NCBI GenBank assembly: GCA_019420465.1
Contig: JAHZHB010000138.1
Location: forward strand, 1 to 49,678
DNA from: Lachnospiraceae bacterium
Lineage (GTDB): Bacteria; Bacillota; Clostridia; Lachnospirales; Lachnospiraceae
Direction: 5' to 3'
Length of the DNA stretch: 49,678 nucleotides
Shown here: positions 16,538 through 25,296 of the stretch, piece after piece
How positions within the stretch are numbered: the first letter of the stretch is position 1
Layout: every line of letters begins with the position of its first letter
Notes under the pieces: generated by a model
Databases searched by the model: none
The model's input: the letters and a program-made list of their open reading frames with translations, nothing else
What the model was told of the DNA's origin: nothing
Program-made: the position numbers and the translations under genes

Positions 16538-18232
16538 ATGAAAAAAAAGCTGACAGTAGCTGTTCTGGCTATCTGCGCGGCGATCGTGCTTCTGATCGTT
16601 GGCGTGGCTACCGGATCTTTTGAAGAACTTATAGGGGATTCTTATGCGGATGTTTCGGCGTATTTCGGCACACCGGAGACGGGAAAATATACGCTGGTCC
16701 TGCCGGATGGAGAGCAGGCCGAGACAAAGGCCGTGACGATAGATGGACTGGAGGGCTATTTTATGCCGTGGATGGAGGCCTGCAGTCTTTTAAACAGTCC
16801 GCTGTATGTGGATGAGACTAACGGACAGGGGCTTTTGGCCCGCCCGGAGGAGATGTGGTATTTTACACCGGGAGCAGCCGGGTATGATACGGAGGGAGGC
16901 CAGCATGTGGAGACGTCTCTGGTCGCCGTAGTAAATCAGTCGGACGGATGGTATGTGAATCTGAATTACCTGACACAGGTGATGAATCTGTATCTGGATA
17001 CAGACCATGGAGATATACAGACGATCGTACTTATGACAGATCCTGCAGCACAGACGGCCGATGCCGCAAAACCGGATGAGCAAAAGGGCGGTATCCGCAT
17101 CCGTACGGAGGCGTCCAAAAAGGCCAAAGTACTGACCGCTGCCAATACGGTATATCTGCTGGAACAGGGTGATGAATGGTCAAAAGTCATGAGTCATGAG
17201 GGCTATGTCGGCTATGCGATCAACAGCGAGCTGGGAGAAGCAAAGGCGCTTGGCTTTGCGGCAAACGAACCGGAATACACGTCGATCAGCCGTGACCATA
17301 AGATCAGTCTTGGCTGGCACCAGATGACGTATGCCAGTGGCAATGATGCGCTGGGAGAGCGTCTGGCTTCGGCCTCGGCGCTGAATGTGATCTCACCTAC
17401 ATGGTTTACTGTGGCCGATGTACAGGGAAATATCACTTCTCTGGCTTCAGCTGCCTATGTACAGCAGGCTCATGCGGCCGGTCTGGAGGTCTGGGGACTT
17501 ATCGATAATTTTACAAACAAGATCGATAATACGGCCTTTCTTGGCAGTACATCGGCGAGAAATACGATGATCAGCCAGCTGATCGAACAGGCACTTGCCT
17601 GCGGCATGGATGGTATCAATCTGGATTTTGAGTCGATCAAAGCTGATCAGGCTGTGTACTATACAGAGTTGATCCGTGAGCTTTCTATTGCCTGCAGAAA
17701 GAATGGACTGGTATTTTCCATAGATGATCCTGTACCGAAGTTCTCTTCTCATTATAACCGCAGCGTGCAGGGCAAAGTAGCGGATTATGTGATCATTATG
17801 GGATATGATGAAAACACAGCCAACAGCGAGAAGGCCGGTTCCAACGCTTCTCTTGGCTTTGTGAAAGAGGGGATTGAGGCGACACTAAATGAAGTTCCGG
17901 CGGCAAAGGTGATCAATGCCATGCCATTTTATACCAGACTCTGGATCGAAAGCTATGACAACGGTTCTCTGGAGTGCCAGACGCTGGGTATGGCGGATGC
18001 CAATGCCTATGCGCAGGAGAAGGGGATGGATGTGTACTGGGATGCCAGTGCCGGACAGAATGTTGCTGAACTCGATACAGAGCAGAATCTGCAGAAAATG
18101 TGGATGGAAGATGAAAAGTCTCTGGAGGAAAAACTGAAGCTTATCGATACCTACCAGCTTGCCGGCGGTGCATTCTGGAAACTGGGCTTTGAAAATGCAG
18201 AGATCTGGAATCTGATCGGACAGTATTTATAA
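16538..18232 (+). CDS. GH18-family glycosidase with SH3 domain, membrane anchored
   Basis: 564 residues. An N-terminal hydrophobic segment (about 5-28) anchors or exports it. A region resembling copper-amine-oxidase/stalk-type domains (about 35-175) is followed by a bacterial SH3 domain (about 185-232, IRIRTEASKKAKVLTAAN) and a glycosyl hydrolase 18 barrel (about 245-564). The catalytic motif DGINLDFE at about 358-365 keeps the terminal acid Glu; the Asn in it is usual for spore and cortex GH18 enzymes such as YaaH. It likely cleaves or binds peptidoglycan glycan chains outside the membrane. It is co-transcribed with the DivIVA-like gene 12 bases downstream, linking it to cell-wall shape or division. 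Confidence 0.87.
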   Translation: MKKKLTVAVLAICAAIVLLIVGVATGSFEELIGDSYADVSAYFGTPETGKYTLVLPDGEQAETKAVTIDGLEGYFMPWMEACSLLNSPLYVDETNGQGLLARPEEMWYFTPGAAGYDTEGGQHVETSLVAVVNQSDGWYVNLNYLTQVMNLYLDTDHGDIQTIVLMTDPAAQTADAAKPDEQKGGIRIRTEASKKAKVLTAANTVYLLEQGDEWSKVMSHEGYVGYAINSELGEAKALGFAANEPEYTSISRDHKISLGWHQMTYASGNDALGERLASASALNVISPTWFTVADVQGNITSLASAAYVQQAHAAGLEVWGLIDNFTNKIDNTAFLGSTSARNTMISQLIEQALACGMDGINLDFESIKADQAVYYTELIRELSIACRKNGLVFSIDDPVPKFSSHYNRSVQGKVADYVIIMGYDENTANSEKAGSNASLGFVKEGIEATLNEVPAAKVINAMPFYTRLWIESYDNGSLECQTLGMADANAYAQEKGMDVYWDASAGQNVAELDTEQNLQKMWMEDEKSLEEKLKLIDTYQLAGGAFWKLGFENAEIWNLIGQYL

Positions 18233-18244
18233 GGAGGAGAGTAC

Positions 18245-18952
18245 ATGGGGGATTATGAAATGTTCAAAACGACACTGATGGGCGGTTTTGACAAGGATGA
18301 CGTGATGCAGAAGATGGAAGAGCTGAAAGACAGCTCCTTCCGTGAAAAAAAGAGACTGGAAAAAGAGCTCAAGGAAAAAAACGAAAAGATCGCCGAACTG
18401 TCCAAGCGTCTCGAACTTAAAGAGGCACAGAAAGAAAAGCTGGAGCAGGATGTCACGGAAAAGTACCAGAAATACGTGGACAATTACGAAAAGATCGGCA
18501 GTATCATCTTTAATGCACAGATCCAGGCAGATGCCATGATCAAAGAGGCTGAAAAAAAGAGAGATGAGATATTAAAGGATGCTGAGACAGAGGCTGAAAA
18601 GATGCGTGCTGAAGCAGAACATGAGGCAGCAGCCCGTATAGAAAAGGTACAGGAAGAGGTCAACGAAAAGCTTGCCGACGGTAAGAAAAAGTATATTGCC
18701 GTGCAGGATGAGATGAACGATATCGTAGAGCTGATCAATCAGGCGCAGAAAAGGTTTATGTCCTCTTATAAAGAGGTACACCGGATCATAACGATGATGC
18801 CGGAGTCGGTCTATGAGCTGACGGAGCAGGAATCTGCCCCAGACTGTCCGCAGACGGAAACAGAGCCGGAACCGGCAGAAGAGGAAGCCTTTGATGAGGC
18901 AGAGGATATTTCCGAAGAAGAAATGAAAAGACTGTTTTTAAGTGAAGATTAA
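18245..18952 (+). CDS. DivIVA-like coiled-coil protein
   Basis: 235 residues. A short N-terminal motif (FKTTLMGGFDKDDVMQKMEEL, about 7-27) resembles the membrane-targeting start of DivIVA/GpsB-type proteins. A long coiled coil (about 30-170, Lys/Glu-rich) follows, then an acidic tail. DivIVA proteins bind curved membranes at septa and poles and recruit cell-wall enzymes. It lies 12 bases after the GH18 gene with AAGGAGGAG before its ATG. A terminator follows. Confidence 0.8.
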   Translation: MGDYEMFKTTLMGGFDKDDVMQKMEELKDSSFREKKRLEKELKEKNEKIAELSKRLELKEAQKEKLEQDVTEKYQKYVDNYEKIGSIIFNAQIQADAMIKEAEKKRDEILKDAETEAEKMRAEAEHEAAARIEKVQEEVNEKLADGKKKYIAVQDEMNDIVELINQAQKRFMSSYKEVHRIITMMPESVYELTEQESAPDCPQTETEPEPAEEEAFDEAEDISEEEMKRLFLSED

Positions 18953-18963
18953 AAAGGATAGAG

Positions 18964-19010
18964 ACATCCTGCCGGGCATATATTAAAAAAAACCGGGCAG
19001 GATGTTTTTT
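18964..19010 (+). terminator. terminator overlapping the cwlD start region
   Basis: ACATCCTGCC (18964-18973) pairs with GGCAGGATGT (18996-19005), followed by TTTTTT to 19010. The right arm also holds CAGGA, the only candidate ribosome binding site for the next gene, and the T-run directly abuts its GTG start at 19011. Confidence 0.85.
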
Positions 19011-19715
19011 GTGCGAAGAAAATCGATCGAATACGGGATGGCCATCCTTTTACTGCTGGCGGTATATCTGGTGTCTGGGGAAGCGGCCAGAGTAACGGGG
19101 GCAAAAGCCAAAACAGGTGTGGATGTGGTCATAGATGCCGGTCACGGTGGAAGCGATCCGGGCAAAGTCGCAGCGGATGGCTGTCTGGAAAAAACAGTCA
19201 ATCTGTCCATAGCCGGAAAGGTACAGCGGATTCTGGAAAAACAGGGTATTTCCGTATATATGACCAGAGAAAAGGATGAGATGGTACATCCGGACGGTAA
19301 AGAACCGGAGAAAAAGGAGGATATGCGCCTCAGGTGTGAACGGATCAGTGCATCCGGTGCGAAATGTGCAGTGAGTATCCATCAGAACAGTTTTTCGGAT
19401 CCGTCAGCCCATGGGGCGCAGGTTTTTTATTATACGGCATCCGAAGAAGGAAAGCAGTTTGCCGATATTATGCAAAAACAGCTGATCCGGATACTCGATC
19501 CGTCCAATACACGTGTGAGCAAGGCAAATGATTCCTATTACCTGCTGCGAAAGACAACGATCCCGCTGCTGATCGTGGAATGCGGTTTCCTGTCAAATCC
19601 CGAAGAAGCCAAAAAGCTGCAGGAGGTAAAAACGCAGGAGCTGGCGGCAGAAGCTATCGCTGAAGGGATACGGCTGTATCTGGAAAAGCAAGGCACGGAC
19701 TTGGCAGAATATTAA
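19011..19715 (+). CDS. cwlD: N-acetylmuramoyl-L-alanine amidase, CwlD-like
   Basis: 234 residues from the GTG. A signal anchor (about 8-26) precedes the Amidase_3 catalytic domain (about 35-234). Zinc ligands are visible in DAGHGGSDPG, the Glu of LEKTVNLSIA and the His of VSIHQNSF; the catalytic Glu is in IVECGFLSN. In spore formers CwlD makes muramic-lactam in cortex. GTG 19011 is preferred because AGGAT lies at correct spacing; an in-frame ATG at 19002 sits inside the terminator stem. No separate promoter is seen, so expression may depend on read-through of the terminator at 18964. Confidence 0.88.
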   Translation: MRRKSIEYGMAILLLLAVYLVSGEAARVTGAKAKTGVDVVIDAGHGGSDPGKVAADGCLEKTVNLSIAGKVQRILEKQGISVYMTREKDEMVHPDGKEPEKKEDMRLRCERISASGAKCAVSIHQNSFSDPSAHGAQVFYYTASEEGKQFADIMQKQLIRILDPSNTRVSKANDSYYLLRKTTIPLLIVECGFLSNPEEAKKLQEVKTQELAAEAIAEGIRLYLEKQGTDLAEY

Positions 19716-19772
19716 GAATGTGTTACAATAGAAAATAGCTTGGTAAAAAGTTAGCGATAAAAGGAGAAAATC

Positions 19773-20954
19773 ATGAAAAAACATAGCAGACATCTGCTGC
19801 GGTTTTTGCTGGTATGCATGGGTATGATGGCTTTACTGTGTGTGAGACCGGTTTCTGCCCAGGCCGCAAGTATGAGAATATCCAAAGTGAAAGTAAGTGC
19901 ACCCAAAAAGGGCAGTACATATGCGTCGAGTTCCATTACCTACACAACATCTTCCTGTAAGAATCTCAAAATGCGGATTCGTGTCTTAAACCGCAAAGGA
20001 AAGTATGTGTATCAGCGGACACTGACCAGTCTGTCACGCAAGGGAACCAAAAAGCTTGTGTGGGACGGAAAAGCCAGTGCAGGCAATGCGGCAAAGCTTA
20101 CGGCAGGTGCTGTAGTGCCCAACGGTACATATCGTGTAGAAGTATATCTGTCCGGCAAGGCCGGAAAAAGAACACGTACAGCGACCAAACGTACGAGCTT
20201 TAAGGTTTCCAGAAAGGCAGAGACTCCGGCAGTGACCAAACCGGCGGTAACACCTTCCGATAACAATACGACTGTGCCTGCAGAGGGCATGGATACGACC
20301 GCTTCCGGTGTGGCGCGGCTTACAGGGGATGCCGAGCTGGATTATATGGCAGAGATGATGCTGCGTGAAGCCGGTGTGACAGCGTCGATGAGTGCGGAAC
20401 AGAAGGTACAGCAGATCTATTACTGGGTGAGCCATGCATTCCGTCACGTACATGACAATCACACCAACTATAAAAAAGTCTACGATCTGAATGCATTGTC
20501 TGGCGAGATCCAGGCATACAAAGCCAGTACAGACCGTCTGGTCGCTGAGGGAAAGGCGCAGTATGTCAAACTGATCTACTGTTCCGGTATCAAATATTCC
20601 ACCGGTGCCTATACCGACAGCCGTCATATCAGTATCCAGAATACGGTCAAGCTGTGGTTCAATTCCCGTGTCGGTCAGTGTAACCGTACAGCGGATGCTT
20701 TTATGATCCTGTGTAACCATGCCGGTATCGAGGGCGGTGTGTGCGCCGGATATTATCTGAACAGCAATGGTACCAGATCCGGACACTACTGGAACTGGCT
20801 GCGGCTGAATGGTGAGGTATATTACTATGATGTCGATGTACAGCTGCAGAACAATGCCAGAGGTTTCCGGCATCCGTACTATGAACGCTGGTACAAGGCA
20901 GACAGAGCCATGGCACTGCGTTATCATCAGTTTACACACGGACTGCAGAACTGA
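19773..20954 (+). CDS. secreted transglutaminase-like domain protein
   Basis: 393 residues. A signal peptide (about 8-33, ending AQAAS) is followed by a basic Ig-like/FlgD-like module (about 35-150, NGTYRVEVYLSGKAGK), a Pro/Thr linker (about 155-180) and a transglutaminase-like domain (about 200-390). The putative catalytic triad is Cys about 303 (VGQCNRTADAF), His about 338 (RSGHYWNW) and Asp about 353 (YYYDVD). Such domains act as proteases, cross-linkers or cyclases; the substrate is unknown. AAGGAG precedes the ATG. It lies between cwlD and a ferredoxin gene, apparently a single unit. Confidence 0.82.
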   Translation: MKKHSRHLLRFLLVCMGMMALLCVRPVSAQAASMRISKVKVSAPKKGSTYASSSITYTTSSCKNLKMRIRVLNRKGKYVYQRTLTSLSRKGTKKLVWDGKASAGNAAKLTAGAVVPNGTYRVEVYLSGKAGKRTRTATKRTSFKVSRKAETPAVTKPAVTPSDNNTTVPAEGMDTTASGVARLTGDAELDYMAEMMLREAGVTASMSAEQKVQQIYYWVSHAFRHVHDNHTNYKKVYDLNALSGEIQAYKASTDRLVAEGKAQYVKLIYCSGIKYSTGAYTDSRHISIQNTVKLWFNSRVGQCNRTADAFMILCNHAGIEGGVCAGYYLNSNGTRSGHYWNWLRLNGEVYYYDVDVQLQNNARGFRHPYYERWYKADRAMALRYHQFTHGLQN

Positions 20955-21023
20955 CAGGTCATCGCCTATGCTGTGAACTGTGGTACAAAGGCGACTGATA
21001 GTATTCACTTATAATTGTTGTAA

Positions 21024-21053
21024 TTGTCTAACAGCACCCTGAACGTTTATAAT
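21024..21053 (+). promoter_or_regulatory. sigma-A-type promoter of ferredoxin gene
   Basis: TTGTCT, 18 bases, TATAAT, about 54 bases before the ATG at 21107. Confidence 0.7.
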
Positions 21054-21106
21054 GAACAAAGCAGCATATACTGCTCGTAATCATGTAATAAGCGGAGGGT
21101 GAACAA

Positions 21107-21487
21107 ATGAAAAAATTAGCAGTAAAGAACAAAGATGCCTGTATGGCCTGTCTGTCCTGTGTCTATGCCTGTTCCCAGGCTTTCTACAAGGTAGATGATC
21201 CGGGCAAGTCCTGTATCCAGATCACAGAGAAAAACGGTGCCGTAAAGGTAAATACCTGTATCCAGTGCGGCAAATGTGCACGTGCCTGTGAAGCAGGTGC
21301 GATCACACAGAATACCAAAGGTGTATATATGATCAACAAAAAGCTGTGTACAGGCTGTGGCAAATGTGCAGAGGTATGTCCGATGAAGGTTATGGTACCG
21401 ACAGAGACAACCACAAGCAAATGTATTGCCTGCGGTATCTGTGCCAAAGCATGTCCGATGGAGATCCTGGAGATCAAAGAGGACTGA
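21107..21487 (+). CDS. polyferredoxin with four [4Fe-4S] motifs (HycB/DmsB-like)
   Basis: 126 residues with sixteen cysteines arranged in four groups: CMACLSCVYAC, CIQCGKCARAC, CTGCGKCAEVC and CIACGICAKAC. This is the pattern of electron-transfer subunits of molybdopterin or hydrogenase-type complexes, but no catalytic subunit is adjacent. It has its own promoter and terminator, so it may serve as a soluble electron carrier for several partners. GCGGAGG precedes the ATG. Confidence 0.92.
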   Translation: MKKLAVKNKDACMACLSCVYACSQAFYKVDDPGKSCIQITEKNGAVKVNTCIQCGKCARACEAGAITQNTKGVYMINKKLCTGCGKCAEVCPMKVMVPTETTTSKCIACGICAKACPMEILEIKED

Positions 21488-21507
21488 TCCATACAGTGTA
21501 TGTAGCG

Positions 21508-21536
21508 AAGAACCGGTGGAAACACCGGTTCTTTTT
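21508..21536 (+). terminator. intrinsic terminator
   Basis: GAACCGGTG-GAAA-CACCGGTTC with a T-run; the loop is a GAAA tetraloop. Confidence 0.93.
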
Positions 21537-21611
21537 AAATTGCAGGGGTTTCCTTTTTAAAGGGATAATGCTATAATATAAAAAGTATGGCATAATATAC
21601 GAGGAAAATCT

Positions 21612-22661
21612 ATGCAAACGATATATATAAAAGCAGATACAGAAAATACAGACAAAACGTGGCTGAAAACGGCAGCCGCTATCCTGAAACAGGGCGGACT
21701 GGTGGCTTTTCCTACAGAGACCGTATATGGTCTTGGCGGAGACGCTCTGAATCCGGAGGCCTCTGCAAAGATCTACAGTGCCAAGGGAAGACCGTCGGAC
21801 AATCCGCTGATCGTGCATATAGCCGATATGCAGGCTCTGTACGGCATCGTCAGGGAGGTGCCCGAAGCGGCCAAACGCCTGGCAGATGCTTTCTGGCCGG
21901 GACCACTGACTATGATCTTTGAAAAGAACGACAAGGTTCCGCTGGAAACTACAGGTGGCCTTGACAGTGTGGCTGTGCGTATGCCGTCCAGCGAGATCGC
22001 CAGGGAGCTGATCGCGGCCAGTACAGGGTATATAGCAGCACCGAGCGCCAATACATCGGGACGTCCAAGCCCTACAAAGGCCGAGCATGTCCGGGATGAT
22101 CTGGATGGCAGAATAGAGATGATCCTTGACGGCGGTGAGGTCGGCATCGGTATCGAATCTACGATCGTTGACTTTACCGAAAAGATCCCGACGATCCTGC
22201 GTCCGGGCTATATCACACAGGATATGATCGCTTCTGTTATCGGCGAAGTCCAGATGGACAGGGGACTGATCGCGGAAAATTCCGGTATTCACCCGAAAGC
22301 ACCGGGGATGAAATACAAGCATTATGCGCCGAAGGCCGATCTGGTGATCGTGGAAGGAGATGCACAGGCGGTGGCTTCCTATATTAACCGTGAGGTCGCC
22401 GGTCTGACAGCAGCGGGCGAACACTGTGGTGTGATCGCTGCCGAAGAGACAAAAGATGCCTATCAGGCAGAAGTAGTCTTAAGCATAGGCGCCAGAGCAG
22501 ATGAGGAGAGTATTGCCCGTCATCTGTACGATGTGCTGCGAAAGTTTGATGATCTGGATGTGACCCGGATCTTTTCTGAATCTTTCAGCACACCGGTTAT
22601 GGGACAGGCGATCATGAACCGGCTGCTCAAGGCGGCGGGACATCAGGTAATACAGGTGTAA
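21612..22661 (+). CDS. tsaC: L-threonylcarbamoyladenylate synthase (Sua5 type)
   Basis: 349 residues: YrdC/TsaC domain (about 8-205; AFPTETVYGLGGDA, KGRPSDNPLIVHI, APSANTSGRPSPT) plus the Sua5-specific C-terminal domain (about 225-349). It makes threonylcarbamoyl-AMP from Thr, bicarbonate and ATP for the t6A modification of ANN-decoding tRNAs. A perfect TATAAT at 21572 probably serves as -10. It starts an operon with the YwlE-like gene and dCMP deaminase, echoing the Bacillus ywlC-ywlE neighbourhood. Confidence 0.95.
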   Translation: MQTIYIKADTENTDKTWLKTAAAILKQGGLVAFPTETVYGLGGDALNPEASAKIYSAKGRPSDNPLIVHIADMQALYGIVREVPEAAKRLADAFWPGPLTMIFEKNDKVPLETTGGLDSVAVRMPSSEIARELIAASTGYIAAPSANTSGRPSPTKAEHVRDDLDGRIEMILDGGEVGIGIESTIVDFTEKIPTILRPGYITQDMIASVIGEVQMDRGLIAENSGIHPKAPGMKYKHYAPKADLVIVEGDAQAVASYINREVAGLTAAGEHCGVIAAEETKDAYQAEVVLSIGARADEESIARHLYDVLRKFDDLDVTRIFSESFSTPVMGQAIMNRLLKAAGHQVIQV

Positions 22662-22673
22662 GGAGGGAGTTTT

Positions 22674-23285
22674 ATGCCCTACAACAAAGTGATCTTTGTG
22701 GATGGCGATGGCACATGCCGCTCTGCCATGATACGGATCATTATGAAAAGCAAATTCCTGCTTCATCCGATCGAGATCGAATCCAGAGGCATGGTGGTGC
22801 TGTTTCCCGAGCCGCTGGATGCCAAGGCTCATGCTGTGCTGGATGCTTACGGCTACGCTGTAGATGATATTCCGGCCAGACAGCTGATGCAGGAGGATAT
22901 CCGGGATGATGTACTGATCCTTACCATGGAGGACCGTCAGAAATTAAAAATATGGGAAGAGTTTGAAAATGCCAGACATGTTTATACACTGTCCGAATTC
23001 ATCCATTATTCCGGTGACATTCTGCCACTTTACGGTGAGCCGGTAGAGTCCTATGAGGAATGGATCGTCAGGATGGACAAGCTGCTGGATGAACTGGTGA
23101 TCTGTCTGAACGAAAGATCGATCCGGGACAGTGCGGCAGCGGAGCGTGAGTCCCAGATGGCACAGGACAGGCCGGAGACAGAAAACACAGGTACGGGCTC
23201 TTTCGGTGAAGACGAAAACAGTACAGTACATAAGGAGGAAAAAGCGGATGTCGGGGAAAAGGACGGATTATCTGACCTGGGATGA
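22674..23285 (+). CDS. low-molecular-weight phosphatase-like (YwlE-like) protein lacking the nucleophilic Cys
   Basis: 203 residues. The fold markers of low-molecular-weight protein phosphatases are visible: KVIFVDGDGTCRSAM at 5-19 (the P-loop region) and DVLILTMEDRQKLKIW (about 82-97). In active enzymes the P-loop is C-X5-R-S with Cys as nucleophile; here that position is Asp10 (VDGDGTCRS), although Thr14, Cys15, Arg16 and Ser17 remain. The general-acid loop is also atypical (GEPVESYEEW). The last about 50 residues form a charged tail absent from typical members. The position after Sua5 matches YwlE, the protein-arginine phosphatase of Bacillus. It is probably not a Cys-dependent phosphatase. 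The last 38 bases overlap the next gene. Confidence 0.75.
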   Translation: MPYNKVIFVDGDGTCRSAMIRIIMKSKFLLHPIEIESRGMVVLFPEPLDAKAHAVLDAYGYAVDDIPARQLMQEDIRDDVLILTMEDRQKLKIWEEFENARHVYTLSEFIHYSGDILPLYGEPVESYEEWIVRMDKLLDELVICLNERSIRDSAAAERESQMAQDRPETENTGTGSFGEDENSTVHKEEKADVGEKDGLSDLG

Positions 23286-23733
23286 ATATTTTATGGGCGT
23301 TGCCATGTTGTCCGGCATGCGTTCCAAAGATCCCAATACACAGGTCGGCGCCTGTATTGTCAGCGCTGACAACAAGATTTTATCCATGGGTTACAACGGA
23401 TTTCCAAAAGGATGCTCGGATGATGAGTTTCCGTGGAACAGAGAGGGAGAGCCGTTGAACAATAAATATTTTTACACGACACACAGTGAACTGAATGCCA
23501 TCCTCAATTACCGGGGAGGCAGTCTGGAGGGAGCAAAGATTTACGTGACACTTTTCCCCTGTAATGAATGTGCCAAGGCGATCATTCAGGCAGGGATCAC
23601 GACCGTGATCTATGACAGTGACAAATATGCCGATACGCCGTCAACGATAGCGTCCAAGCGCATGATGGATGCTGCAGGCGTCCGGTATTATCAGTACACC
23701 CGTTCAGGCAGAGGCATTGAGATCCAATTATAA
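23248..23733 (+). CDS. dCMP deaminase (ComEB-like)
   Basis: 161 residues. Zinc-dependent deoxycytidylate deaminase fold: HSELNAIL holds the zinc His and catalytic Glu, and PCNECAK the two zinc Cys. Residues around GYNGFPKGCSDDEFPW match the dCMP-specific group. It supplies dUMP for thymidylate synthesis in the cytoplasm. The ATG at 23248 follows AAGGAGG inside the end of the upstream phosphatase-like gene. It is followed 20 bases later by proS. Confidence 0.92.
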   Translation: MSGKRTDYLTWDEYFMGVAMLSGMRSKDPNTQVGACIVSADNKILSMGYNGFPKGCSDDEFPWNREGEPLNNKYFYTTHSELNAILNYRGGSLEGAKIYVTLFPCNECAKAIIQAGITTVIYDSDKYADTPSTIASKRMMDAAGVRYYQYTRSGRGIEIQL

Positions 23734-23753
23734 TAAGTAAAAGGGAGAAATTT

Positions 23754-25193
23754 ATGGCACAGGAAAAGAAATTAGTAGAAGCGATCACTTCCATGGAAGA
23801 AGATTTTGCACAATGGTACACAGATGTTGTCCGCAAGGCGGAGCTGTGTGATTATACCAGCGTAAAAGGCTGTATGGTCATCAAACCGGCAGGATATGCG
23901 ATCTGGGAAAATATCCAGCATGAGCTGGATCGCAGATTCAAAGAGACCGGCGTACAGAATGTATATCTGCCGATGTTCATTCCGGAGAGTCTCTTACAGA
24001 AAGAAAAAGATCATATCGAAGGTTTTGCCCCGGAAGTAGCCTGGGTAACCCATGGCGGCGAAGAAAAGCTGCAGGAGCGTCTGTGTGTCAGACCGACATC
24101 AGAGACATTGTTCTGTGATCTGTTTGCCAGTGAGGTACATTCTTACCGTGATCTGCCGAAGGTATACAACCAGTGGTGTTCTGTTGTCCGCTGGGAAAAG
24201 ACCACAAGACCTTTCTTACGTTCCCGTGAGTTTTTATGGCAGGAGGGACATACGGTCCATGCCACAGCCGAGGAAGCAGAAGCAAGAACTGTACAGATGC
24301 TGAACGTATATGCCGATTTCTGTGAAGAGGTGCTGGCTATACCGGTTGTCCGCGGTAAAAAGACAGACAAAGAGAAGTTCGCAGGAGCAGATGCTACCTA
24401 TACGATCGAATCTCTGATGCACGATGGCAAAGCACTGCAGTCCGGTACCAGCCATAACTTTGGCTCCGGTTTTGCCAGTGCCTTTGGCGTACAGTATACA
24501 GACAAGGATAACCAGCTGAAGCCGGTATACGAGACATCCTGGGGCTTTACGACCCGTATGATCGGTGCCATCATCATGGTTCACGGTGATAACAGTGGTC
24601 TGGTACTGCCGCCGCGTATTGCACCGACACAGGTGCGCATCATTCCGGTGCAGCAGCATAAAGAGGGCGTTCTCGATGAATGCCAGAAGATGCTTTCCAC
24701 GCTGAAAGCAGCCGGTGTCCGTGTGGATCTGGATGACAGTGACAACCGTCCGGGATGGAAATTCTCCGAAGCAGAGATGCGCGGTATTCCGGTACGTGTG
24801 GAGCTGGGACCGAAAGATCTGGCCAATGGTCAGGCTGTACTGGTCCGTCGTGATACCCGTGAAAAGACCGTCGTAGAGCTTACCAGTCTGGCACAGGAAG
24901 TAGAAAAGCTTCTGGATACGATGCAGCATGAGATGCTGGAAAGAGCACGTGCACACCGCGATGCTCATACCTATGAGGCACACAACTACGATGAGTTTAC
25001 AGAAATCGTAGAGCACAAGCCGGGCTTTATCAAAGCGATGTGGTGTGGCGATCAGGCATGCGAAGACAAGATCAAAGAAGATACAGCAGCGACTTCCCGC
25101 TGTATTCCGCTGGAAGGCGAAGCTATTGACGATGTATGCGTATGCTGTGGCAAGCCGGCGAAAAAACTGGTTTACTGGGGCCGTGCTTATTAA
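23754..25193 (+). CDS. proS: prolyl-tRNA synthetase, archaeal/eukaryal-type
   Basis: 479 residues, the short ProRS class without the bacterial editing insertion (about 565 residues in the long form). Class II motifs are visible: NVYLPMFIPESLL, RPTSETLFCDLF, RWEKTTRPFLRSREFLWQEGHTVHAT, GLVLPPRIAPTQV (motif 3 region), and a C-terminal zinc-like domain with CGDQACEDK and CVCCGKPAKK. It charges tRNA-Pro. AAGGGAG precedes the ATG. There is no T-box; only 20 bases separate it from the dCMP deaminase gene. Confidence 0.96.
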   Translation: MAQEKKLVEAITSMEEDFAQWYTDVVRKAELCDYTSVKGCMVIKPAGYAIWENIQHELDRRFKETGVQNVYLPMFIPESLLQKEKDHIEGFAPEVAWVTHGGEEKLQERLCVRPTSETLFCDLFASEVHSYRDLPKVYNQWCSVVRWEKTTRPFLRSREFLWQEGHTVHATAEEAEARTVQMLNVYADFCEEVLAIPVVRGKKTDKEKFAGADATYTIESLMHDGKALQSGTSHNFGSGFASAFGVQYTDKDNQLKPVYETSWGFTTRMIGAIIMVHGDNSGLVLPPRIAPTQVRIIPVQQHKEGVLDECQKMLSTLKAAGVRVDLDDSDNRPGWKFSEAEMRGIPVRVELGPKDLANGQAVLVRRDTREKTVVELTSLAQEVEKLLDTMQHEMLERARAHRDAHTYEAHNYDEFTEIVEHKPGFIKAMWCGDQACEDKIKEDTAATSRCIPLEGEAIDDVCVCCGKPAKKLVYWGRAY

Positions 25194-25218
25194 TTTTTAA
25201 CAGAATATGTGATAAAAT

Positions 25219-25292
25219 ATTCCCCCTCTCTTCTATTTTGCGCTGTGGATTCATAGATTAATACGCAACGCAAAACGGACTTGAGGGGGAAT
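25219..25292 (+). promoter_or_regulatory. leader hairpin sequestering the cotS-like ribosome binding site
   Basis: ATTCCCCCTC (25219-25228) is fully complementary to GAGGGGGAAT (25283-25292), which is the ribosome binding site of the next gene. Inside it TTTTGCG (25236-25242) pairs with CGCAAAA (25269-25275). The Shine-Dalgarno would be hidden in the folded state. Confidence 0.65.
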
Positions 25293-25296
25293 TGCC

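Noticed and set aside
19002..19004. ATG at 19002 as cwlD start
   Set aside because: It lies inside the terminator arm and would leave no room for a ribosome binding site; GTG 19011 has AGGAT at good spacing.
23733..23754. T-box upstream of proS
   Set aside because: Only 20 bases separate proS from the preceding gene, and no T-box consensus is visible nearby.
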